From Bostrychus sinensis (lineage: Eukaryota; Chordata; Actinopteri; Gobiiformes; Eleotridae): 64,000 bases of DNA. Numbering within the stretch: position 1 is the first letter of the stretch; each line of letters opens with the position of its first letter. The notes under the pieces were generated by a model. The model saw only the letters and a list, made by a program, of their open reading frames with translations. It searched no databases and was not told the origin of the DNA. Below are positions 25,801 through 37,800 of this stretch, piece after piece. The DNA is taken from NCBI GenBank assembly GCA_020698575.1, contig CM036243.1, positions 27,387,403-27,451,402 on the forward strand, read 5' to 3'. The position numbers and the translations under genes are program-made.

Positions 25801-28800
25801 CTGACTGAGCATCCTCATCTTCATTCTGCAAACGTAATGGTACAAAAGGTCAGGTAAACATTACAAACAATGTTACAAACAGATGGCTTCTCAGTAAGAA
25901 ACTTTCTGCTAGTTAACTTTAACAATATTGTGTTGTAGCTATGGAATATTGCAGAGGAAAATAATCGCAATTGGTTTGAAAAGAAAAACCAAAATATCAA
26001 AACACACAAGTCTTTTAAGTTTAGGCCTGGTTTAGACTTGTTTTAGTCCTGGATTCTTCCTGATTTATTTCTAATTTAGACCTAGTTTAGCCCTGGTTTA
26101 GACCTGTTTTAGTCCTGGATTCTTCCTGATTTACTCCTGATTTAGACCTAGTTTAGTCCTGATTCTTCCTAATATACACTTGATTTACTCCTACATTAGA
26201 CCTAATTTAGCCCTGGTTTAGACCTGTTTTGGTCCTGATTTAGTCCTGGATTCTTCCTGATTTACTCCTAATTTAGACCTAGTTTAGCCCTGGTTTAGAC
26301 CTGTTTTAGACCTGATTTAGTCCTGGTTTATCTTCCTGATTTACACCTGATTTACTCCTAAATCAGACTTGATTTAGTCCTGGTTTAGTTTATTAAAGAT
26401 GGCACTTTCAAAGACAAATATTTTCTGAAGTGGTACTAGATATTAAAAGTTTGAGAACCATTGCCGTATGCTGTACGATAAGTAAAAGTAAGAAAGACCA
26501 GGAAGCCGTGTTAAATAATAGAGAACATTTTCGAACATTTCTATTTGATAAAGAACTCTTCTTAAAACTCATTTAAGCTCATTACTCAGTGACTACAAAC
26601 TGGTTTAGCAATCTTTTCCCCAACTTCTACTTCTAGGCACAAAAATGTCTGACGTTTTTCATTCACTGGCTCTGAGCTAAATACTTTTCTATTCCTCCTT
26701 AAAAATCCAGTGATGATACGTTTGCTTCGTACCTCTCCACCAGTTTGGACGATGCCAGTGGAGCGTCTCTCTCTCCTCCCTCGCCTCCTGTCCTTAACTC
26801 CGAGCTTCTTCTCTCCCTCGGGCTCCAACGGCTTCACCGGGTCAGTATCTGAAACAAGAGGAAATGCTCGGGTTTAGGGACAAAATCACAAATAGGAAAA
26901 TATAACTTAGGAAAAAAAAAAAAGAGACCACTGCAATTTATTCTTAAATCAGCCTCTCTCTGAGTCTGACAATCGTTCCAGGTCAATGTCTCAATGAGCT
27001 CACAGACCATGCATAATTTCCTGGATTTTGATGTATTGTAAGTTGTGATTTAAAGAAATTAGGAGAAATGCTGTTAGCAGGTCACAAAAATAAGCCTTAA
27101 GTTCACCATATGGCACTAATAAAAGATTAAACCTGAGAAAACATATTTTCTCCAGCGCTGTAAGTGCTTGTGAATGACTATAGTAGCTTTGCAGGCCGTG
27201 AAGTAGATCCGTTACAGAAATGATCTTTGAGCAATACAGGAAGCTCTTATCTACATCTCCTCACTTCAGTTGGCAGCGTGTTGGGGCTTGAGAGCGGTAG
27301 GCCCCACTGACATTACCACACTTCTGTTTCAAATGTTACAACACACAAACATAAAGAAAAATGTTAGCTCCGATAGCTTGTGCCGTTCAAGTCCTGTTTT
27401 ACCTTAATTTAGAGACAGTTTTGCTCCCGTTTTATCTAAAGAGTAGACCACTGCTTTGTCCTGGTTTAGGCAGAGTTTAATCTTGGTTTACTCTTAGTTT
27501 AGACCTGGTTTAGACCTGTTTCTGTTCGGGTTTACAGCTGGTTTAGACCTGGTATAGTCCATGTTCGTCCCTATTTAGTAATGCATTTTTGTCGGATGCT
27601 CTTTCTGTCACAACCCTGTCCATTTATCCAGGTTTGGGACGAGCATGACGAGTACACTGGCTTTTGACCGACCCCCTGGCTGGATTTTAAAAACATGAAC
27701 ATATCATCACAATATTTCAAGCACCCATGGGAACATTTCACCTCTCCGTCAGAGTGGACTACTGCTTTGTCCTAGCAGAGTTTAGTCTTGGTTTACTCTT
27801 AGTTTAGACCTGAACTGGTCCTGGTTTAGTCCTGGATAAGTTCTGGTTCAGTCCTGCTTATATATCGGGTTAGACCTGGTATAGCCCATGTTTTGTCTAT
27901 ACTCAGTAATGCATTTTCTGTGTTAATTTCTATTTTATTCCTTGGTTTAGACCTGGGTTTGCCCAGATATCTTTTGTCTATTAAAAGGTACGTAGAAAGA
28001 CAAATATTTTCTGAAGTGGTGTGAAAAGATTGAGAATCACTGTCTTACAGTAATATTAAAGACTTTTGAGGAACATTTTGAGTTATGAAAATAAAAACAC
28101 AGAAGTAGAAGTGATAATGTTTCATCATTTCAGCACTGCCCTGTTACACCAAAGTGACAAACCACATTTCTTTTAAGGACATTAAGGATTACTCCACCCA
28201 AAATATATTCACATTACATTTTTAGCAACAGTTGTGTACTCTGAGTCAGATACTGGAAGTTCAGTGGAGGAGTACTGCTATCTTGGTGTCAATATTTGAT
28301 TTGTATAACAGATACTGCGATACATAAACAACGTAGAAGGCATCAGATATTTTAGCATGCAATTTTTAGTTGGCTTTAGTACAATCATGTAATGTTTTAA
28401 AGCATTTCTTAACCTTGCCAATGCAGCTAACTGTGTGACTTTGCCTGCAAGCATCATAGCGTCGGTTTTTGGCAAGGTACAGAAAAATGAGATTATATGA
28501 GTAGATGATGGGCAGGTTACATCTTCAAAAACAAAATACAAGTTATCACAAATTTAACAGTAATGCTATCATGACAAACAACAACAAAACAAAAACGCAA
28601 GAGCCCAAATGTATCACAATCTTCCATATGACAAAATTTTATAGCATCTGTCAAAATAACTGTCTGCCTTAAATCACGTTATGGCCAAAAAACTTTATTC
28701 ATTATCTAGCCCAGTGATTCCCAAACTTTTCACACACTCAGAAAATAGTTGGATTTTAAAGGATAATTTTTAAACGACTAAAATGACCATGCCAAAAATG

Positions 28801-31800
28801 GACTAAATGTAAACAAAACAAGGATTAAACTGGACTAAACCAGGTGTGAACTAGAACTAAACCCATAACCAGGACTATTTCTGGACAAAAATAGGACTAA
28901 ACAGCGGCCAACACGAATTTAATCTTCAGAATTTAATCTTAAAACTGAATTTAAAACTAGATCTAAATTAAACAAAATCACGTGCTTGAACTTCAACAGA
29001 CTCATCAGAGTACCACCACAAAAAGTCCCCATAACCACTGATCTAGTCCTAATTTAGACCTTGTTAAGTCCTGGAGAGACCGCGGGTTTAGAAAGCTTTG
29101 ATTTAGCTGCAGTTTCGACCAGTAAGTCCAGAGTCTTGCATCACTTCATGAATACATTTTTTTCTTATATTAGTTTATGATTAATAAAGCCCTGTTCTTA
29201 TTAAGCGTATCCAAACATCGCCAATCTATCATCTGTATTACAAACATAACCCTCAGCCCTCCTGCCACCCTCTTAGGGCTTTTCAAATATATTTTTTGCT
29301 CTCATTTTGGCATTTCTTATGCTAGGGTGATGATATTTGATTTAATTAATAAATGAATTGTAGAATTTCAGTATCACAGCTGAAAAAAAATTTTTTTTCA
29401 ACTGTCTGGGCAAAAAACTCACGCGCATACACACCTTTTTGGTCCCATTGACTTACATTAAAATCACTTATTTTCACTCTACTGCCATTGTCATACAGAA
29501 ATGTTAAATCATGTTAATTCCTCTGTAACCCTGTCAGTCAGAGGCTAAAAATACACAAACAAACAAAAAAATCAACATCAAATCCACCATTTTCTCATTG
29601 CATTGTGAGAAATAGTTCCCTTTTAATTTCCATTAGATAACATTGACTGTAGGCCAGGCCTTGTAGGGACTTAAGAGGAATAACATAATTTTTTAAACGT
29701 TTTTGGGTGATTTTATGCCTTTTGTTTTTTAATTTAACACTACACACATACTAAAAATGTAACAAAATCAGTTTTGGCACTAATTAGTGACCTGTCATGC
29801 ACCACAAAAAAGTACTTTGCATCATTAAATAGTAAATAATGCCAGTTTGTAAATAAAACATATTTACATATATGTTGGAATTATGTAAACTGGCTTTTAG
29901 AGGGTTACAAATATAAAAATGAATTCTCTTTTGTTATGTACGATGAGGACAGGACTTAATGACCAAAAAAACAAAACAAAAAAAAGATTGTGACCTAAAA
30001 GGGCTTTAAGAGGAAGAACGAGATTTTTTTAAAGGAGGGCCTGTGGGTTAAAAACACAGGTTTTATGTCAGATGCTCTTCCTGACACAATATACCCAGGC
30101 TTTGGACTGGCACAAAGAGTACACTGGCTTGTGGCTGGATTTTAACATCACGACATTTCAAGCACCCATGGGAGCGTTCATCTCTCACCTCTTTCTGCAG
30201 GAGTTAGTGTGATGATGGGGCTGACTGGTTGGACGGTTCGAGGAGGAGCAGGAGGATCGGCAGCTTTGGTCACAGTCTTCTCGGCTTCCTTAAGGTCTGT
30301 GAGAGTCACGCCCTGTAAACACACAAACAATATTATTACATAAAAGGGAGGCACTTACAAACGAACTTATACAGAAAAAGAGGAGCAGCTGGTCTGACTC
30401 ATTTTTAGTCTACAGAAGTAATTTTAGACGACTCAGTGATTCATACAGAATAGCTTGTTGTCGCTGCCAAGAAATTGTAGTATGTTCATAGAAGTCTAAT
30501 TAAAAAAGCATTAAAAATTTATGTCATCCGATATCACAAGTCACTCTGGCTTCCAATACCAAAATACAAGTTTAAGCTGTTTTTTTTTTTTTCTTTCTTT
30601 TCTTTGTTTACTGTGTGCAACTGAATGCCTCTTCCTTCCTAATCGCAGTAAGCTGTATACAGGCCTGCATCAATGAATATGGTAGAAAATAATATTTCAA
30701 TATAACAATATAGTACACAGGAGGAAATAATTCATTTATTTATATTCAGGGTTCCTGCAAGTATCACTAATTTTATGTTTTTTATTGCCATTTTTAATAT
30801 TTTTAATGAAACAAACATACAATCGCAGCAGCTTAAATTGTCAAAACCTATTTGCAAGTAATGTAAAAAACAGTTCCTAAATCACAAAAATATTGAAAGT
30901 CAAACGTCTGGGTAATTTGGTCATGTGGGAAGCAAACTTGTTCTGCCCCTCTATCACACTGTGCAGGCTACGGAAATAATAAATTATTATTTATATGTAC
31001 ATATTTATATACAGGAATAATAAAACTAATAATAATGTCAGCAATTTTACTTCAAAACTATTTAAATTTTTTAATGCCTGTAGGAATCAAATTTATTGCT
31101 GTTTAATGCATTTAATGCCTTAATTTTCACAAAATCAATTTACTGACTTTTAATGCTTTTTAATTCCCTGCAGAAACCCTGTATATTTATTGTGATGATT
31201 GTGATTGTGTAATATATATCTTCTGTAAACCTGTGCAATATTAATAAGTTACAATAACAAGTTCTGCAGTAAATAAAGATGATTATTTACAATGTATCCT
31301 TTTACAAATATCCATATACTGTATATATTTATAAAATATTTAGCTTGCTCATAGTCTATTTTTGTATATTTGGCTTATTTTGTTTAAGTTTTAATTAAAT
31401 TCTCTCTAGCCATATTGGTCTTTGACACTGTTTTGTGCTCTTGTTTGCTCTTTCTGTACTTCTGCTGTTGCAGCACTGCAAGTTCCCCACTGGGGGACTA
31501 ATAAAGGTTTTCTTATCTTATCTTATTTTACTTAGATTTTATGAGATACTGAGTTTTGATTTTAATCAACCGTAAACCATAACCGTGGCAATTAAAATTA
31601 ATGAATGCAGTGTTTTCACTCTGTGTGTACTTAAACTAGATAATATATTTATTTGAACTACTGAAAATAATTGACTTTTTCAGGACATTGTAATTTTTTT
31701 TTGTACAGTGCAGTCGAGAAATGACAGGAAATCATGGGGAGAGCAGGGAGAAACATTCAGCAAAGAGTCAGAGTCCGGACTCTAACCCACAACCCCGAGG

Positions 31801-34800
31801 CAGGCTGTAGTTGCCTTGTACTGTATATGCACCACAGCAAACTGAGCCATATTGCAGCGCTATTCTATTCTAATTTTTTGATGTGGTACATGCAACAATC
31901 AACTGTTTTATCCGGATGTTGTGAGGCATTTAGATGTAGATTAAAAATGTGGTTATAATTGCACTAAGGGATAATATTACATTTCTCTACTTGATGGAAA
32001 TGTATTGATTAAGGCCAACTGTAACAAAACTTCATCTGTCATTTCAGCTTTTCCCTTCAGGGGTTGCCACAGCAAATAGTCTGCCTCCAAGTGATTTGAA
32101 TATTAATTTGGCATAGGTTTTACACCAAATGCCCATCCGGACTCCTAACGCACCACTCTCCATTTATCTGGCCTTGAAACTGGCACAAAAAGTACACAGG
32201 CTTGTAACCCTGAATTTGATTTTTTTGTATTTTGTTAAGTGTTTCAAATATAAAACTTCTTCACCTGTGTGGAGCGTCGAGTCTGTCGCAGCAGCCGAGA
32301 GCGAGCTTTTCTCTGGGACTCTGACTCTTCGTCTCTGACTGGAGCCTGGAACCTAAACACAGTGTTACAGTAAAGTGAAACATCCACTAAAATGCTTTTG
32401 CAGACTGTAACTGAGTTTCAATTAGAGCTGCACAATATATCGCAAAATGATCATTATCGTAGTATCAGCAAACACAATATCCTTATAGCAAGAAACTAAA
32501 TGGATCACAGTAATGTTATGATCCTCCATCTGGCCGTTTTACACTGGTAAAATCCTTATCCAATCAAAAGCTCTTGGTTCCTCAGTCCTGGTTTAGACCT
32601 GTGTTAGTCCTCCTGATTTAACCCCGTCTTAGACCTCCTGGTTTAGTCCTGGTCTTTAATTTTAAATTTTGACTCAGTTCTGAGTAGTAAATAAATACAT
32701 GGACTTGTATTTCTGCTTAATTGAACTTACTCTGTCAAAAAGTATACAAAAATATTGCCAGTTACATTGTTATTGCATTATTCAATGTTACTGAATATCA
32801 CGTTTTTCTAATATTGTGCAACCCTATTGAATGGATTAATTTTCATATTAAATGCTTGTATTGATCCGACTGGTGCTTACTTTCGTCGGTCAGAGCTGGG
32901 AGTGTTGGGACTGTCAGCGTCTTTTGTTTGTGGAGTGGGTTGAACTCTGGCGGTCCGGTTGGCTAAGTCCTGCTCCTTCTCCTCGTCATCATTTTCCTCT
33001 GGGGTCTGGACACAGGGAGACATGGCGGCCATTAGATTTTAGCTGACAGAAATCTTTTTGTGGTTTTAAGTAATAGCATAAAAAGCAATTTAATAAAAAG
33101 TCCTGGAGTGCTTTTGATGGTAATGCACCTTGTCAGCAGGACTGACAGTGGAAGTGGTCATGCTCTCAGTGTCTGGACTGGATACAGTGGAGCTTTCTAA
33201 AACAAAAAGACCCAACCTGTGTTAGTTTTATCACAAATAAGACTTATTTTTTAAACAGATGTTGCAGTAACTATTCACCAGGACTGCTCTCCTTCTCCTC
33301 ACTGAACTCCAGGTCTCCAGAGACACCCCTCTCTTTAGATTGGTCCTGTACATTCATCTTGTCTTTGCTGCTCATCCTGCAAACAGAGCTCCTACAGGGA
33401 AAATACACAGTGAAATGTCAACACTCATGGCTTAAATTCAAGTTCAAGTCTCTGTAAAAACAAAATGGCTACTGACCGCCGCCGTTTGTTTTGTGCGTTT
33501 GCTGTGGAGGAGCCTTGTTGGTTTTGTCTATCCAATATGGACTGTTCCTTACGCCACTGTAACAACACACAATTATCTGACACCTAGAAACATTTTGAAT
33601 CATAAATGCAACTGAGGAAAGACGTTATCTTACATTGGCCTGTTTCTGTGATAACTCCTCGAGGAGTTCTTGAACACTTTCATCGGCGATATCAAACGGT
33701 GTCTGACCCTGAAAATTTCATTGTAAAACATATAATCAAAACCAGAACTTAATTTTGAAGAAGCAACCTAAATATTTTATGAGCCTCACCGAGTTACTGC
33801 GAGCCTCCATATTGCACAGCTGTTCAGCCAAAATCTGACAGGCTTCCCCCTGACCCCAGTGCGCCGCAGCATGAAGAGGCGTCCAACCGTCATAGTCTTT
33901 GGCCGACACATCGAGTCCACACTGGCACAATATTCTGGACAAAGGCACAGACTTCATGAGAAAACCTTTACACCAAAAATCAGGGTAGCTTGGGTAGGTC
34001 TTGTGAAATCTAAGACCTTTCTAAGACTTTTTAATGCCACTTAGAGTGAAATTTAATGCCAGCATCGTCAACAACTGTAATAATGATCTGTATAAATTTT
34101 ACACTAAGGAATTTTCCGTACTACTCAAAGGTTTTATTTTAGAACTCTAAATGAAAGAACTCCAGAGCTGCATTAAAAAAATCATGATAAATGAATCATG
34201 CATTTGAATAATAATATTTCTTCAATAAATATAGTTTGTTATTGTGGTGACTCTGCTTTTTTGTAATATTAACAATGTATTGACAAATTTTAAGATCTAC
34301 ATGACCCAATCAAATTGAATACCTTTTTAATGCTTTTAAGACGTTGGGAATACCCTGAAAATGTCTAAACACATCAGAAAAGTATAAATTAGAGGCTTAC
34401 TTGAGAGCCTCCAGATAGCCTTTGGCAGCAGCCACGTGCAGCGGGGTGGCTCCGGTCTTGGGGTGTCGTACGTCAGGCGGTGGGCCATCTGTCAGCCAGG
34501 CCCGGGCGTCTCTCATGATCTGCTCCTCTTCTAGACGTTTAGCTGCCTCCAAGTCAACACCTGATCATTAAAACGTAATTAGTCCATGTAGTAGAGAGGA
34601 GCAACATTCACTGACAAACAAATATCTTTGAATTAATAATTGATCACAGTAAAGCTTTACTTAAAATATAAAAAACACTAGGGGTAGATCTTTTGGGATT
34701 ATACGACTATAGATGTATGGTCAAAAACAAGCCAATACCTCAACATGAAAATCTATTCACAAAATAGAAGGACTGGGTACTGTTCAGATTTTTTTGTTGT

Positions 34801-37800
34801 TGATATCAGTACGTAAACAATACCTGGTTTTCAATACCAGTACTGGAGCGATACTTTTTCTGATACCTATGGTGAGCTAATTCATCTTGCAATCATAAAA
34901 CACAATAACATTGAGTAAAATAACTTCTTCGTTGTAAGTTAAAACCAGTAGTTTGTATGATTTATTCTATTAAAAGGATTAAAAGGAACATTAAAGGAAT
35001 CTTGATATTGAATGAAACATTTTACCAATAGCATTGTGACTTTTCTTTCAATACCAAAAAGTTATCATATAACAGTACCCAGCCCTACAAAATAGTCAGA
35101 CTGTATAATGCATTTGTCTGTGTTGTTTAGAAGAACATTCATTTACAACAAGATACCTAAAATATTTTTGCTCATAATAATCATTAAGCACTTATTAGCT
35201 TTTAAATACAGGTTATAATTTAGTATTATGTAACTTCTGGATGCTTAACAACACTAATTAAACACATAACAAATAAATACACTGTTGCCTATAAAGTTGG
35301 ACAGACACATTCCTCTTTTTATTTCTGTTTATACACATCGGTAATTACCTTTAGCCAGGTGCAATGATTACATACCAAGACCCAATTACCAGGGTGAAAC
35401 AAATTCAGGCTTAACAACTGTTTGGCATGTCATGAGAAGAGGTAAAAAAAACATATCTTCCAACTTGATGAGTAAAAGTGTATTACATTCGCGACACTTC
35501 AAATGCAGAAAGACTTGCATGCAGACTCTGAGGACAATACCAATGGTCCAAGATTGACACAAAATGAAGCTAAACTACATCACAATTTCACATCCAATCC
35601 ATCTGTATAGTCCTATATATCGCGTTTTAATGTATGTTAGAAAAGGGATAAGTTGTTAATATTTAAAATAATCAAACTGTGGCTTGAGGAAAACACACCG
35701 ATCAGCAAGTACAGACACACTCTCACCTTGTTTTACAGTGAATTTCTGAATGAGTGACTCTGTGGTCTCATCTAAAGCAATGTCCAAAGGAACATCTCCA
35801 TCACAGTTCACAGCAGAGAGGCAGGCGTCATGCTGCAGGAGGTACCTAGAACAGAAAAAACACAGATATCATGTAACAGCAGTAAGGCTTAACACAATTT
35901 AAATAGGGGAAAACTTAATGCCACTGTAATACTCAAGCGGTTTTTCCCTAATACTAGCTAAAAAGGTGCATCATTTTTCAGTTGCCTTACATGCATCACT
36001 CTGCCAAGCCAGCCTACTCATGCTTTAGCTGGTTGTTGTCCTGCCAAACACGACAACAATGTTAGTATTGTTAAACGCAGAAATACCCTGGCACCCACGC
36101 AGTATTGTGACGTCCCCACAGTGGCAATGGACCCTTTATTACACAGCTGTTGTGCTGCTCGAACAGAAGAGACCATAGTCTAAAGTGTGTATAGGCATGA
36201 TATTAAGAGTGGCCGAGTCACGACTGGGAACAGAGTGTACGAGACAAAAACAAAACCTTGTTACGAGGCAAGACCAAGGTAGAAGAGTTATAATGAAACA
36301 GTTCTATAATTCTTAGGGCTATAAGCATGCTATCACACTAATGGCAAAATATTGGGACATTTGCTGAGGAGGAGTGTAAAAAATATATAATATGTTTGTG
36401 ATTACATTTAAAGATAGCAGCATTTTTCTATTCACAAATAACATAAGAATAAGGACACAAAATGAGGAAAAAATATAATATTCAAGAGCTGTGTTGCAAA
36501 CAACAGGAGTTAATGGACATCTGAATCCACAATACCATAGTAAAGGCTCTAGACCATTGCTCCCATAACAATAATAATGCATTGGATTTATATGGCACCT
36601 TTCTAGACAATCAAAGCGCTTTTACACTGCATGATTCACTCACTCCTCAGTCACACTCGGTGTTGGTGAGCTACTTCTGTAGCCACAGCTGCCCTGGGGC
36701 AGACTGATGGAAGCGTGGCTGCCAATCTGGGCCTACGACCCCTTCGACCACCTCCAAACACACTCACACAGACACATTCATACAAGCAAGGTGGGTGAAG
36801 TGTTTTGCCCAAAGACACAACAACCCGCCCACCTTCAGGTTAGTGGGCGAACGTGTGTAGAGTCTGAGCTACTGCCGCCTCATGTGCAAGAAACTGCTTT
36901 CACTAACTGCGTTTTACAAATTTTTGAAATGATGGGCTGATGGGTCAATAGTTTAAAGCTTAAAGTGTCAAATGTTTCTATTCATATGCAGGGCTAAGGC
37001 ATTACTGGAATAAAAGCCATTCTTTTCACTAAGGATTTTGAAGTTGTTATTGACATAGCAATAAAGCAACAATACATTTGGATAAAAATGTGAATATTCT
37101 TCTGCATGATTTCCTGTCACTACTCTACTGTCCTAAGACAAAAGGTCGGAAAATATCTTTAAAAAGGTAAACAGCTGTATAAATAGATCAGTTATGGGCC
37201 TGTTGTCATCTGAGATAAGTAATAAAGATGTATTTACAGTATAAGGTAAGATTACTACATACTCTGCTATCTCTGAGTAACCACACGAGGCAGCCACATG
37301 CAGCGGTGTCCATCCCTCGCTGTCAACTTGATTCACGTTGGCACCATTTTCAAGTAGAAAGGTCACCATCTCCATACTGCCATCTATGCAGGCCTTTGTC
37401 CAAGACACAGAAAACAACAAGGTCAGTCAGTCTGTTATCGATTGTAACTAAAATGTCGTGAGAGGGAACGGCTTTACCTGGTGGAGAGCGGTGATCCCAT
37501 CAGCGTTTGAACAGTTGATAACATCGGGTCCATCTTCTCTGTTTGTGAGCCGAGCTTCGGTCAGCATCACCTGGGCCTCCCCGGTGTCTGCGCTGGCACA
37601 GGCCGCCAAAAACTCAGCCGCTCGGTCAAACCTCACGCGTTTCCTAAGAAATGCAAGTAACGCTTAAAATATTACGTGGGCTGGCAGTAATCTAAATATG
37701 AACAAGTACTAACATGCAGCATGGGATTAGGATGTTTCATATAGTGAGCAAACAAAAACATAACATACAGCAGCACTGAATTAGATTGTGTCTCAATCTT

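Larger units (their letters stand above)
26849..30188 (-). other. ppp1r12c intron 13 (3.3 kb)
   Basis: A repeat nest between exons 13 and 14. It holds a TTTAG/CCTG array with a hAT-like end (27400-28042), a GTCGCCACAGC-family part (27574-27690), an intact hAT copy (28712-29040), a piggyBac-like element (29250-30047) and a further dispersed repeat (30062-30150). An 87-codon minus-strand frame at 28278-28541 has no recognisable content. Confidence 0.5.
30313..32264 (-). other. ppp1r12c intron 12
   Basis: Contains a hAT-like element with CAGGGTTYCTGC ends (30747-31181), a LINE 3' tail ending in TCTTA repeats (about 31380-31535), a tRNA-like dispersed repeat (about 31716-31850) and a GTCGCCACAGC-family copy (32042-32215). 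No gene seen. Confidence 0.45.
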
